Source: Isoetes taiwanensis (taxonomy: Eukaryota > Streptophyta > Lycopodiopsida > Isoetales > Isoetaceae). From it: a stretch of DNA of 64,000 nt. The DNA lies in NCBI GenBank assembly GCA_021234155.1, contig JAJEKV010000319.1:188001-252000 (forward strand), in the 5' to 3' direction. Positions 44,595-56,910 of this stretch are shown here, piece after piece. The translations under genes and the position numbers were made by a program. Below the pieces are notes generated by a model. It saw only the letters and a list, made by a program, of their open reading frames with translations. It was not told the origin of the DNA and ran no database searches. The number at the start of each line of letters is the position of its first letter. Position 1 is the first letter of the stretch.

Positions 44595-46075
44595 TTTTTT
44601 TTTTTTTTGAGGGTAAGAGTATGTATTAATATATATGATAATTTACAAAGGATATCCCCACATGGGATTGATAGAAAGAATTGTCACGAAGCAGGCATTA
44701 CTCATAAGAGTCAAGGCTTGTACTAACGAAGCTGCCACTCCAGTCTTCCCTAGCCACGGATTACGAGAGGATTGATTTGTCTTCATCCGAGGCTTAGATA
44801 CTATATGGGGCTTAGTAGCCGGTTCAAGCAACAAGACCTTAGGAGCAGGCCTCTCTAGAGGTGAAGAACCACCTTCAAACACACAGATGATAGGCAGGCC
44901 ATCTGCCTCTACTGCACACTGTTTAAGTCCAACTCCCAATGGCATTTAAAGAAAGAATCCCCTAAGACTGCCAATTCTATCTAAGTTCTTGTTGTAATTA
45001 CGACCAAACTTCTGATGGTGGGCCAGGGCCATGAGGGCTATGTCCCCTTGAAAGTACTCTTAATCCTTGTTACCGAAGGAGACAACCCTCCAAGAGCTAC
45101 ACCGCATTGATGTTTCCAGATGCACCACAGTGATATATTGGTTAATGTGAGTCGAATAATGTCTGCACCTATATTGGCTAGAATGGCCGGCCATGACAGC
45201 TGACACACTTGTAGCCCAATAATAGGACAGACCCATCTCCAGAAGTCCTATGGTCGGACAAAAGAAGAGGTGATCCATTGTCTCTGAGGCTCCACATCCG
45301 AGAGGGCAAAGATCATGTTGAACCACTCCCTGATTCATCAACCATGTCATAGTGTAAACTCCTTTTTGTAAACTGATCCAGCGGAAGAATCGTATCTTTT
45401 TAGAGCACAAGGAGGACCAAGACTTAGCCAATAGGTCCTTGGTTTCTGTTTGGTCTAATCCCAACCTGGCTGCAGCCTTTAATGGGGACTGTGGCATTAG
45501 CAATCCATACAACTTCCTGACTTTATACTCTGCTCCATCTTCACATAGCCATTTGTCCTCTCCCCCTACAATACCAGAGTGCGTATTGATATTCACCATA
45601 ATCTTCCTAAAGATCTTCCTATCTCCTTCATCAGCACCTGGGACTAAAACTTTAAATCTTGTCCATGAGACCAATTCTGGCTCCAATTTCTGGACATTGC
45701 TTGCCATCTAGTGTTTGATCCCTTTACTGATACTGCATGCACATCCCCTGCCCCTCCAACATTTGTTATAAGTACTAGATTGAAGTACGGATGCCCGTTT
45801 ACGCTGAACCTCATTCACATTCAATTAAAATAAGTTTTGAAGGAGCTGCATCATAATGATGCCACAGGTTTGCCATCAGTGGTGCTTATCTGAAATGACA
45901 AACTCTAGCCATCTAACAGGGTGTTACTCTACCAATTCTGACTCCAATTTCTGGACATCGCTTGCCATCTAGTGTTTGATCCCTTTACTGACACTGCATG
46001 TACATCCGCTGCCCCTCCAACATTTGTTATGAGTACTAGATTGAAGTATGAATGCCCGTTTACAACCTCATTCTC
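44595..46075 (-). pseudogene. 5'-truncated LINE with zf-RVT and poly(A) tail
   Basis: Minus-strand LINE of the same family as 5355-13130. A poly(T) run of 14 at 44595-44608 is the poly(A) tail. 45707-45060 reads [50 protein letters not shown] and LCPLGCGASETMDHLFFCP, the zf-RVT module. 44945-44643 is an open tail of unknown role. The 5' end is truncated near 46075 within a tandemly duplicated stretch. The likely mode is incomplete reverse transcription on insertion. Confidence 0.85.
45671..46070 (-). repeat. Tandem duplication in the LINE, 261-bp offset
   Basis: The block CCAATTCTG(G/A)CTCCAATTTC...CATTTGTTAT at 45671-45810 recurs at 45932-46070 with a few substitutions. The related LINE at 12817-13320 also shows pairwise duplication nearby, so the family may be prone to this. 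Confidence 0.75.
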
Positions 46076-46639
46076 CCTTTTTTTTATACACATAATATTG
46101 CAAAAAACAATTTTATAAGAACATCCTTTCTTTGATAAACACAATTAAGAAAATCATATAAACACAACAACTTATGGGTACATATTGTTTGACAAGTAAA
46201 TGGTATCGTAACATAAATAGAGTTGTTCATATTACCTCCGGTATTCATAGGCACGATTCCTCCAACATACTTGGCGATTTTGGGCTGTTATTATCACACT
46301 TGAAGCTCCAGGCAAATACCACTAAGGATGTAATGCCAGAAGACAGACCGCCATCATACAAGGCATTGCTTAATGCCCTAACTCAGAGCAATCGATCAAG
46401 CTAAACACGGATTGTGGTAGGATCTGGGCCTGGAGGGCGGATTCGTATGCTCAGGCCGCCTCTGTCACGTTAGGTTTAAAAGAAAATAAAAATAAACAGT
46501 TAGTTCGAAATAGTTAAATGGAGTTAATACATGGGATTTAAAAAAAGTCAAATTAATATGGTCATGTTAGTGGATGAAGATTACCTAAAAAAACCCTAAA
46601 CAACCCTAAAACAAACCCTAAATTAATGGAAGAATATTC

Positions 46640-46799
46640 ACCACAAGATTTGCCCCCTTTTCTAAAATCAACGGCTTACAAAAGGGTGCACTCTAGAAAT
46701 ACTATTTAGTACACCTGGATGAATACGGCCACCAAATCATATGAAAACCTTAGAGAAAACAGTACAAAAACACAAAAAAAACTCCCTGTTATAATGCTA
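46640..46799 (-). mobile_element. Terminal fragment of the TAGCATTATAACAGGG element
   Basis: Reverse complement matches 6526-6690: the TIR, the T-rich run, TTTTCATATGATTT, and TATTTCTAGAGTGCACCC. The other terminus was not found within a few kb, so this is a fragment or a rearranged copy. Confidence 0.7.
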
Positions 46800-47925
46800 G
46801 ATATGGGTTACTTGGTCATGATCGAAATGCAGTACAAATTTTATATTACAAACATTAACTAACTCCTAATGAGCCCATTGCTTCTAGCTGATGACACCAT
46901 GCTTGTTTACTCCAGATACACATAGACTAACTTGATTAATATCATCCTACATCATGCACGTAAAGATAGATATGGGACAATACAATGAGAAGGGGCAATA
47001 TGCCCACAATCAGATATAAGGACAAGGTCCCATTATTGCACAGTAATGTAGCGATCACATGGAGAATAATTCCAACTGTGGCTGATTTTTAGCTGATCCA
47101 GTGCTGAACAGAGCTTTTTTCAATCCATTTTAGATTTTCAGTTGACACGACATTCATGGCACGATGCGGGGCCTTTGTGAATAAGCTGGGGGTTTGCTGT
47201 TAAGCTGTATTGTTAGCAGTGACAAAAAAAAAAAAACTCCATATGAATCGCCCATAAAACAAAATAAACAAGGGAAAGACAAGGCTATACATAAGCAGTT
47301 CAAAGATCAGAATACGAATGATCCTAAATTATAGCCATGCCTCCTTGATAAACTGCCCATTTGCTTCTCCCATCTTGCCTAAGGGTAAATCTGCATTGGC
47401 CGGAACGAGATGTTTCATGTGCCTGGGGCAAACCCAACTACGAAACCTAGCACTTCCCTTACATTCAAACATCGAAGTTTTGTTGATGAATCTGGGTTGT
47501 CCATAAGAATTTTGAATTTTGTAGAAGACCATCTGAAAAACTCAAAATGAACTAGATTTGTCTTGTAATTAAGGAAGCTTTGTCTTTTAGCAGATCTATC
47601 TTTGTCCTTTAGCAAAGCCTTGGAGGTAGGAAAATTAAACCCAATGAAAATGCCCTCTTTTTATTCTCCTTGGATTTGCAGATATGGAAGTAGCAGAACC
47701 TAGACTTCGTCCTAATGGGAATCCGCCTTAACTACCTCTTCTCTTCTTTTATTTTACAGAGTCGAAGTGAAGTGAGGTCTTCCTGGACTGAAAAATCAGT
47801 GCCCTTCAAGCAATTACCATGTCGCAGAACATGTAGCTAAAGTGTGTCTCTAAAGTGTGTCGCATAAGATGTCAAGAACGATCTAGGCAGGTACCAAAAA
47901 TAAGGCCCTTGGCTTGTAACCTCTT
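46800..47925. other. Intergenic, nothing recognised
   Basis: Short unconvincing ORFs only. A 13-A run lies at about 47224. Confidence 0.35.
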
Positions 47926-47990
47926 TAAGAATAGAATATAATAGAATATAATTTTATCGTCCACGGAGACCAACTGGCCTATGGGACCCA
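47926..47990 (-). repeat. LINE 3' terminus with short pentanucleotide-like tail
   Basis: AGAATAGAATATAATAGAATATAATTTTATCGTCCACGGAGA on the plus strand, given here in pieces: a degenerate (TAGAA) tail followed by ATCGTCCACGGAGA. The same order, tail then ATCATCCATGGAGA, is seen at 58641-58790. Confidence 0.6.
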
Positions 47991-50660
47991 AGTACAAAGA
48001 GAGAGCAGCAGGCGTATTACTACCAGGATTAAAAAACCCCCGCCCCGAAGGGTTTTCGGGGGAAAAACCTTAGTAGCAATAAGGATCTTCGACATACCGC
48101 ATGCTTATATACATAATGTCGGACGGGGGGCATAACCGAGTCCGCGTATCCATTACCTCCCGGAGGTACGATCCCAACAAGCCTACGAGAGGCCGTGCTC
48201 ATTAGCTCATGCAAGGCGATGGGGCACAACTAACCGAGCATACCGAGCCCGGATATGCTCAGACGCCGGACAGGCACGGAGGGCGTGACTTTCATCCTCA
48301 ATGGCCTCGTTGACAAAGCCCGACGGACTCTTGCCCTCACGCTGCTCCCGAATCCATCTCCCCTGTCTCAATCGCGGAGGTGGTGTGCACTGAATGAATG
48401 GAAGCAATCACCTGTGCTTTTTCATGGGTAGATGGGTGCGCTGGGGTAGTGGTGTGGGCCCCTCGTGAGCATGGGATTAAGCTGGCTGTCGATAATTTGC
48501 CACCTTGACATGTGATGGGGCCTCTGCATCCCAAAGCTTGGCCATGAAGCAAGCATCCAAATCGCTTCAAGGGCAGCGTTCCTTTGGGTGTATGCAGCGG
48601 TCCACATCGTGCTCGCACATTCCATAGCGAGAACCACCGGGCTTGCTTGTCTTTCGGCTGAGGCTTTGAGAGTGCCGGGCCCATCGCCACCGCCAAAGCA
48701 AGGTTGGGCAACCGGCTTCATCCATAGCCACCACCTTCTCGGAAGTAAATAATGTGACGTTCCAGCGTAGCCCTCTCAGAATGGAAGGAAGCCTGTCTCA
48801 CGGAGCAAGATCGATATGGGACCGTGGATTTCACTCCCGGTGCCGGGCCAAGAAGGCCTTACGTGACCGCTCTAGATCGTTCCAAGTGGTGAGGGATATC
48901 ACCGGCCCCACACTTACGCCCCCATAGAGGAGGACCGGTTCAACCAAGGCCACGAACAAGTGTGCTGGTGACCCCATGCATACTGCCTCCTTTGTGGTGT
49001 TGTTTTGCATTGCATACTGGGGGCTTTCCGGCCTGCAGTGACCCGTAACGATGGATGCATCCCGGTGTGTGGTAGTAGAAAACTCAATGCCCAAATACTT
49101 ATAAGATCTGAGCCACCTCCACTACCTGCCCACGGTAAGTGAATGAGGGAAGGCGTGGGTGCCGGATGATGGGACCAGCAGCACCCTTGTCTTGGCCAAG
49201 TTAACTCTCATGTCGGTGGAATTGTAAAGTGTCCAAAGCATCCGTGTGGCGTTGCATGTCCTCCGGGGGTATATGCGAGCGTGTCAACATCATCAAGATA
49301 TATGAGTTGGCGGATTATGTGGTGCATCAACTGAAGCCTGCTCGGGTGCTTTCGGCTAGCCATTCTTCTAGCTGGTCAATGTACAAGCCGAAGAGCGTGA
49401 GGGGGATAGAGGGCTCCGGGGCGCACCCCAATGCTACTAACAACGGGCTCCCGACAAGCAGTGTGAGACGACCGGAGCAAGCCCTCGTGATAGTGCGTAT
49501 ATAGCATTCGCAAGTCGACGGGGTCCCTAGTCGTCTCAATCTGTCCTTAACAACTTATCCCGAGGCATCGTGTGTCAAAAGCCTTTGCGAAATCCACAAA
49601 GCGAAGTGATGCATTCTCAAGGCCGATTAAGGCTATCCTCTATGAGTGCTCGCAGAGTGAAGATATGGTCAATAGTAGAATGCCAGGGGCGGAAGCACCT
49701 GCCTGCATGAGAGCCCGCGACTTCTCCATCCTCTCGCCCAAAGTGTCAATCGCCGCCAAGAATCGGCAAGCAACTTGGCAAAGCAGAACCTGACCATAAT
49801 GGTGCGATAGTTGGTACGGGTCACGGGGGTCCCCCGCTTTGTATATGGGCACAACTCTACTTTGGTAGTCCAAAGTCGGGGAAGCCTTCTTGCAATGCCC
49901 CCGTTGAAGAGTCCGTGGAGAACCGGCACCATTGGGGGGCCCGCCCACTTGAGAAGCTCTGCGCGATACCATCCAAATCTGGCGCCTTCCCCGATTGGCG
50001 GCGTTGGTGCCCATTATGACATCCCCTTCCGGTAATGACTAGTGCTAGGCTTTGCTCATGAGGTGCTTGGTGCCCGACTTCCCATTGGGTCATACAACTG
50101 CCGCAAGTATCTCACCCATTGTTTAGGGTAATATTTCCCGGGTGGGCGGCAGGCTTACTCAAGACCTTTCTCCGTAAGGCCCTAGGGTGGCGGTCTAGAA
50201 GACCAAACATCTGGCCGAAAAGTGCAAGGTACCCGGCTTTCTTGGTCTTGAGGAAGGAGCGGTATTGACGGGACGGCGCATGGCTTAATGGTGGGGTCCA
50301 AAGACTTGGCGGAGCCATCGTTTCAGACTCGGACATTAGGCCATCGAACCCGGTGATTGCGGGGGGAAGGTGGTTGCAGCCCCTGTGGATCGTCGAGAGC
50401 GGCCTCTCCCAAAGCATCTGTCCCCTACCCTCAGAAGGAGCTGGTTCAGCTGGGTCGTCTGCTGTTGAAGTGTGGGGAGTTGCAGCACTCCCGGCAGCTC
50501 ATGCTCAAGCATCCTCGCATAGACCGCCGCATGATCATAGTCCAGACGCAACCGTGGTACATGGGGAAATGTTCCATCTCATTTGTATTTTAACAATCTT
50601 CTCTTTCGTCAAGTCTAACAATGAGGCTCGTGACGATGAGTAAGAAGTGTCATGTTCCCA
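47991..50660 (-). pseudogene. LINE of a second, GC-richer family (RT with YLDD box)
   Basis: Minus strand, N to C, in many frames. 50551-50112: linker with KTKKAGYLALFGQMFGLL. About 49970: KAPDLDGI, the usual K.PG.DGI. 49900-49800: PIYKAGDPRDPYQLSHHYG. About 49600: FVDFAKAFDT. 49440-49380: LTLFGLYIDQLEEWL. 49297-49283: the palm box as YLDDV. 49094-48831: YKYLGIEFSTTTHRD, then ALVEPVLLYGG. 48400-48260: HALRACP with a zinc-like His/Cys pair. The order is that of a non-LTR reverse transcriptase outside the L1/zf-RVT type seen elsewhere here. The GC content stands out from the neighbours. Inactive. Confidence 0.78.
48029..48085 (-). repeat. Conserved LINE 3' hairpin (relative at 61722-61800)
   Basis: GGATTAAAAAACCCCCGCCC followed by a GAAGGGTTTTCGGGGG loop sequence and AAAAACC. 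The reverse complement matches 61738-61785 closely, suggesting a conserved RNA structure at the 3' end of this LINE family. Confidence 0.6.
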
Positions 50661-53340
50661 ACAAGTCTTTATGCGAGGTTTGGGTAGACATACATACCAT
50701 CTCCACCTTATTTGTGTATCAGGCATTGCCTCAAGTGCAAGAGGTTGAACAAAGATGATGGTATAGCTGATGATTTTATAAAGCAAAAGCATTGTTAAAT
50801 AGATATATAGCAAATTAAAGAAGTAGGTTCTAACAATACTTCATTATATCGTTCCAGCATAATATACGCTATGAATACGTATATTATATTGCCATGTCAC
50901 AGTACATGTCACCAAGATGACGTGCAAGGTTAGCTGTCGCATACCCGAGGAGTCGTGGCAACCACTAAGCGAATTGGCATATTATACTGACAATATAGTA
51001 CCCAATCGTGCTAGATATATTATGTATGTTACATAATATATTCCCCTAGGGATGACCCCCAATATGTTATTTTAACATGTTATACATGTGTGACATTAAA
51101 ATTATACATGTGGGCCATTAGAGCTCTACATGTGTGGCACATGTCTAAAGTGCATGTGTAATCCCAACCACAAATACCTATATATAGGTATTTGACATAA
51201 AGGTATTAATTGGTCCCACTTACCATGTGGTAGGGTGCCATTGGACCACGTGGCACAATCGCAGGGAAGAACCAATTTTCGAGACCTATATAAGCGGAAG
51301 CCCATAAACCCTAAAACCTTTTCAGGGTTTGGGCTGGTAGGTGGTTAGGGCCTTCCCAGAGTCAGTTCGGGCATTGGAGGTTAGAAGAGCCGACCTCGAG
51401 TAGGACTCACATATATACGGCACTGCTCCAATGCCTTAGTCTTTGTGGAAGATCGCCATGTCTCCAACGCCTTAGTCTTTGTGGAAGATCGTCATGTTCG
51501 GAAGTCACAGTCGTGACTTTGGAGAAGGATCAGGTTAGTCATAGTTTAGCTTGTCAATCCTAGCTTAATGTAAGATCTAAGCTAGACAACATCTCTGTTT
51601 TAGTGTTAGGTGCTCTTAGACCACTAATCCTAAAACCTGATTGACTAAGGAACACTAACCTAGGATTAGTTATGATGTATTAGAACTGTTGTTTGATTCA
51701 AATGTTGGATGGTATGATCCTCTGTTTTGCACCTCTTGTGCATGGGAATAAGGGGGTAGAGACCTAGAAGCCATATATAGTATGCTCCTAGCAGTTAGAC
51801 CTCTAAAATTTCCATTAAAGTTGTTAACCACCTAGTGGTTAACGTTGTGCATGCTAGGTGTCAGTGGTGGCAGACTACAATTGGCATGTTTAGGTTAGCA
51901 TAAATGTAGGGCTTAGATTTAGCTAGATGTAGGGCTCAAGTTTGCGGTCTACACTATATTAGACCAGAGCCCCTTCAGATGTATTCAGGTTTTATCTCAA
52001 ATTTGGAGAGCCTCATTTGGCGCACGTTTCCTTCACTCTTTGTAAATATTTGTTTCTCTTGTTCTTAAGTGGCACCGTTATGCCAGGTTCGCTCATGATC
52101 ACTTTCTTGAGCCTTGTTGTTTTGCTGTTATCCTTGCTGCTTTTACCATCATCAGTTCTTGAATACTCCTTGTATGTTACTCTCAACCCTTCAAACTCCC
52201 TTATTTCGCCCAAATGGTAAGGTTTGAGGCCCCTTTGTCAATTAATTCGTTTGCCCAACCAGATGTTGACCTTTGCAATTAGTCTTGTTATGACAAAAGT
52301 TTTCAAGATTCTATTTTTCATGATGCAACAAGCGCAATTTTACAGTCAAGGATTTAATTTTCTCTAGAGGCAGTCCATCACTATCTGCATCAACAACTAT
52401 TCAGAAGCTTTCTCTTTCTTGTGAAGATTTCTTCTTCAAATTACGAGAGGGCCAGCATTCAGCTAGCCCTCTTTAAGCCCCTGTGATGATCCTTTGTAGC
52501 ACCTGTTTAGCAAGCTCCAAACAGTGCAGAGCTATTCTAAAATCTTCCCGCGGGCCAGCACTTTGATTAGCCCCCAAAGATTTTATAGCAAGGATTCTCA
52601 AGGTTTCCATCTGCACAATGATACATAGAGAAGGAAAGTCTAGAATTTTTTCGTCAGAAATCTTTTATGGCCAAGTCTCTCAAGCATTTGCATATCTTTA
52701 GTCGGCAACATCCAATTAGACTTCCTTATTGCATTTTTTCAAGAGGGCCAGCACTTTGGCTAGCCCCCATTCATTTGCCCAAGCACATACAGGCTGCAGA
52801 GGTGTCATCTTCAAGCAATCACATCTATAAATAACGCTTTAAAGCCTCAGGTCCGATTTATTCAGATTCTCTGCTCTATATCATCTGCAAGCAACCACAA
52901 GCAAACACAGTTAACAAGCCGCCAAGGACAAAGACAAGATCCACACATTTACATCAGTCAAGGCTGGGAGATTATTTAAAAAAATCTTGTGGGGCACAGT
53001 CTGGGCATCATCACTATTTCTGCCCCACCGATACCAAGCTCCCGATCTATGCATCTATCTTTCTTCCAGTTCATGGCACCGCCGTTCAAATCCTTGTTTC
53101 TTGAAGCACGTTTCAAACAGTTTCAGCTTAGGCAGCGGAAATCCCTCAAGCACCTGGATAATACACACAGAGTAGCACGGATGCTATTATCTATTCCAGT
53201 TGTATCAGATTCAATGCTATTATCCATTCAAGCTATATATCCAACAACCAGACGAAGTTGAGGCAGATTTCGCAGCTTAGATTCCGCAGTTCAGAGCTTC
53301 AGGCAAACCGATTTGTCAAAACCTTATGTTATGTGGAACG
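50661..53340. other. Non-coding region with promoter-like and repeat features
   Basis: No gene recognised. A good plant TATA box (CTATATAAG, 51286-51294) is followed by a 36-bp tandem duplication (51426-51461 and 51462-51497, CTCCAA(T/C)GCCTTAGTCTTTG). A perfect palindrome GTTAACCAC-cta-GTGGTTAAC lies at 51823-51843. Three copies of GGGCCAGCAnnTTnnnTAGCCC occur at about 52449, 52552 and 52746. This could be the LTR and leader of an unidentified retrotransposon. Confidence 0.4.
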
Positions 53341-53448
53341 GGAAGGGGGAGGGCATTCTTGCGGCCCACGACCGCGAGGAATTCGGGGCGCCGTTGAGGC
53401 GCCGACCGATTCTCGCAGTCGGGGGGGCAAGAATGCGGGACCCCTTCC
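53341..53448. repeat. 108-bp GC-rich fold-back element
   Basis: Arms GGAAGGGGGAGGGCATTCTT at 53341 and its inverted counterpart ending at 53448 (GCAAGAATGCGGGACCCCTT) pair with a few mismatches. The interior has nested GGCGCC and CGACCG inversions. Confidence 0.65.
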
Positions 53449-53557
53449 TGCTCCACAACGTCAAGGCAAGCCGACTGGATTCTCCCAGTTTTTTGCATGC
53501 CAATTTTCATTCTGGATAAGAATGATTCTTGAATCCGTAGGAATCAATACCCACTTA

Positions 53558-55166
53558 TGGGTCGTTCACATGAGACGTTTTTGGGTCAGCAATTGTAAGC
53601 CACTGATTCAGTGCTTATAAATTTACCAGCAGCTTATTCAGCCACGCGTGGGCTATCCCGCGTGAGCTGATGCCCAAAATTTCTCCGGGCTGATCCAATT
53701 TTGGATCAGCACTGATTCAGCCAAAACGTATTCACATTCAAAAAATTTACTAATCTTTTCAACAACCCAATTTACCCATGAAAAAGCTCACGATTATTCT
53801 TCCGTCCGATCCATCCTTCACTTGCCGGATTGATCCTCCCCTTACCATCCTTCATCCTTCCAATTTTTTTTTAATCCTTTGGTTTTCTTCCTACTTTGCC
53901 GTTCGAATTCATTCTCATTTGCTCTCATAGATCTTAACTCCTTACTAGAAGATGAAGGATCTGAACTCATTCATGCCACAAAGAAGAGCTCGCCTCTTCC
54001 CGAAGGCGATACGCCACATGATGACCCTCGACCATATGATTCGGGCCGCGGAAAATGAGGGGCGGATAAATTTGGATGGATTTTGCCGAGTAGCTTACTA
54101 CCGGATTTTATATGGCTGATCAATTTCAGCAATAGGGTACCTGGCGTGGGGGCATCCCATGTGAACGCGATTGCTGATGCATTGGGTCGATCCGACCCAC
54201 CAAAAAAAAAATCCCGTTTGAAAATTGGTCATGTGACCCTAACATTACCTTGACGTTTCCATCAAAGCAGAATATACTTAGCAAGCACCTGTGGCAGCGG
54301 CAGCTCGCCATCCAAAATCCAAATTATAGGCCATTTTGTCGTCCAGCTCGCCAACACATCATGCCATCTGAAAATAGAAGGATGGAGCACCGCCATAGCC
54401 ATCAACAGAGGTTTTTTTTATGTGCCGATCACATGGGCGTGAAGATTTGCGGGGGCTGAAGTCCAGCTGCCCCGCCGGAAGAAATTCCCCCGTAGGGCGT
54501 TCACATAGGGCTGACCCGATTATTCCCAAAGATTTGAAGTCGAAAAGAATGGGAGGCAAGCCGCCAGCCACAATAAAATGGGCCGTGGAATGGACCCTAT
54601 TTGTTGAATCAAGTAATCAAATAATTCCATTTTGGAAATCGGATACGTGAATCGACCGGAAGTATCACAAAGAATTCCGGGCCGATTCCTTCATTCCTTT
54701 CTTGGATTCGGCGATTCTGTGTGATTCCAGCCTATCCTTCATTCTTCTCATTGCAGATTTCATAAGTCGGGATCTTTGATTAGAGGCCGATTCTTGATTC
54801 GGGAGAAGGAATGGAATAGGAATGGAATAGATTGGGGCTCAAAGTGATTGGGGCTCGAAATCGATATGTGAAATGGAATGGAATCGGTGATCGAAGGAAT
54901 GGAATCGCAGTTAACGAGAGAAGGATTGGGGCTCGAATCACCATCGAAAAGGAAAAGGAATCAGCTTGATGGGTTCATGTGAATGTGCCGATCCGGCCTT
55001 TCTTTGAATCCTCCCACCGAGTAAGCCCCCCGACTCACCGAGCCCAATTCAGCTGTTTCGGCCAAGGCCATGAACGGGCGATGCCGAAAGTGCAAAATTT
55101 TCGCTGAAGTCTGCGGCAGGTAGCGTTAGTATCGTTGGGTAAATTTAGCCCCATGTGAACGGCCCA
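53558..55166. mobile_element. PIF/Harbinger-like element with TTA target duplication
   Basis: TGGGTCGTTCACATG at 53558-53572 is inverted as CATGTGAACGGCCCA at 55152-55166 (one mismatch), and TTA flanks both sides (53555-53557 and 55167-55169). A 3-bp TTA duplication with such termini fits PIF/Harbinger. The 1.6 kb interior has only short open stretches (about 53952-54117 reads MKDLNSFMPQRRARLF...) and no DDE core that I can see, so it is probably non-autonomous. It is rich in repeated GATTGGGGCTCG and GGAATGGAAT motifs. Confidence 0.7.
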
Positions 55167-55257
55167 TTAGTGTTACGCCTCTTTTCGGGCTTACGCTATG
55201 TTACAGGCTGACCAGGGGTCACGAACCAGGCTAATACCAGACATTGTTGCAATTTTT

Positions 55258-55312
55258 ATGGCCACGCCCACGCCCACGCCCAGCCCATGCCCATGCCCAT
55301 GCCCACGCCGCA
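55258..55312 (+). repeat. GCCCAC/GCCCAT hexanucleotide microsatellite
   Basis: About eight hexamer units, alternating GCCCAC and GCCCAT. Confidence 0.85.
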
Positions 55313-55699
55313 CAGGCCATAAGGCATATAGCAAGATTAGGGGAATATGAGGCAATGATTATGAAGTTATTTGAGGAAAATAATTATACATTTATGGTAC
55401 ATTTGGTATAGTCTGCTAATCAAAGGTGGGGAATGTATCTCAAGTAGTGACATAAATTTAAGATATGCAAGAGTGACATGCTTTTCTGATCTGATTGGGC
55501 TCTGATTTTGTTCCATGCCAATGACTCTTGCCACTCATGCTAGTAGGATTCACTAATAGATTTAGGTTATTTGTTCTCATACAGTAGGATATTAGCTTAT
55601 TCATTAGTATTTTCTAAGCATATTCTAACATCAACCAGGGCGTTTGGAGAGCAAACTAATCAAGTAGCAGCAGCTGATTCGGCTATTGCGGAGTCATTA

Positions 55700-56190
55700 T
55701 AGCCTGGATCATTGCCAGTCATTTCACTGGGGTGGATCACTTTGGCCAATGGGTTGTCTTACTTATGGCAGGAATATGGAGCCCTGTATGGTCTTGTGAA
55801 TGTATATGCTCATAACAAGTCTCATCAAAGAACTTCATTATGGCATCTTTACGATCCAAGATGCTTAGTATGGGCTAGGAGACTCCGTGGATTCTTGTAG
55901 AGGACTTCAACATGGTCAAAGTGGAAGAGGATCGGCTGGAGGCCACCTCTAATGTTGTGTCTGGATTTGAACGTCAGCAATTGCACCATGTTCTTTGTAA
56001 CTACAATCTTTTGAAGATAGATGGTGGATGTGCTTTTACTTGGTGCGATGGTCAAATTGATGGAGTTGTGGAAGCTTGCTGTTGGATAGGGCTTACTGGA
56101 ATGCGCCTGTAGTTTCAAATCACCATCCACAATTTCTTTGAAATGAGCCTTTGTTGCAATGACGTCCATGACAGACATGCTTTCGCCTGA
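55700..56190 (+). pseudogene. LINE endonuclease fragment
   Basis: Reads YGLVNVYAHNKSHQRTSLW, then WILVEDFNMVK (GDFN region), FTWCDGQIDG in the expected FTW position, and in another frame LDRAYWNAPVVSNHHPQFL. These are successive blocks of a plant LINE EEP domain. The SDH motif is altered to SNH. Several frameshifts. Confidence 0.7.
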
Positions 56191-56699
56191 ATGTAAATTT
56201 TTGAAGGAAACAGATATTCGAAAAACTTGTATGGGTATTTGGACAATTGCCTTTAACTAACATCAAAGGAAAACTGCCATACTTAATGCACTTGCACCAT
56301 TAGACATTTTTCCAAACAATGGGGCTATGATTCTGCAATAGTAGATCGTGCTTTACTAGATATTTTGTATCATAATCTTCTCTTCTCTCAAAAGGGACTC
56401 CTCTAGGGGGTTCATGACCGAGATATACTGACATAATTCAAGAGTTGGTAATTCTCGAAGGTTAGAGGCCCATAATTGAGGAAGAAATTGGAGATTTAGA
56501 ATTATCAAATTCGATCATAATTTAGAGAGAATTTAGCTAGTAAACAGCATTAATAAGTATTTCCTTATGAAGGTTAAGGCAAAAAAACCAGAGCTTGTCA
56601 AGCTTAATTCCACTCTTTTTAACCTTAATAATCATAGTAGAGCCAGTTAAGGACTTGATTTAGCATGAACAATAGAAAGATTAAGAAAAATACCATGAT
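56191..56699. other. Intergenic, nothing recognised
   Basis: No supported feature. Confidence 0.3.
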
Positions 56700-56910
56700 G
56701 AAGCGAAGATTTAGTGCACTATAGAGGACAAAGTTTAGTAAGAGCTGCATCCATGGTGTCATCAGGATGTATTTCTTCCATAGGTTTTGATACACTATAA
56801 GGAAAAGGGACTTGAGTAACTGGATCAAGAAGAGGAAGATTTCCCCAAGCATCCAGATCCTTTGACAAATTGTCCCAAACCGGCACCTTGTAGATAACCA
56901 GTTTCATTTT
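56700..56910 (-). pseudogene. LINE ORF1 fragment
   Basis: The minus-strand frame reads DAWGNLPLLDPVTQVPFPYS and PMEEIHPDDTMDAALTKL. This aligns with DMWGRFPLIDPATQIPLRYG and PTTEIQLDDTYDAALKEL in the ORF1 at 62992-63120. It is therefore a truncated ORF1 of a related LINE in opposite orientation. Confidence 0.75.
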
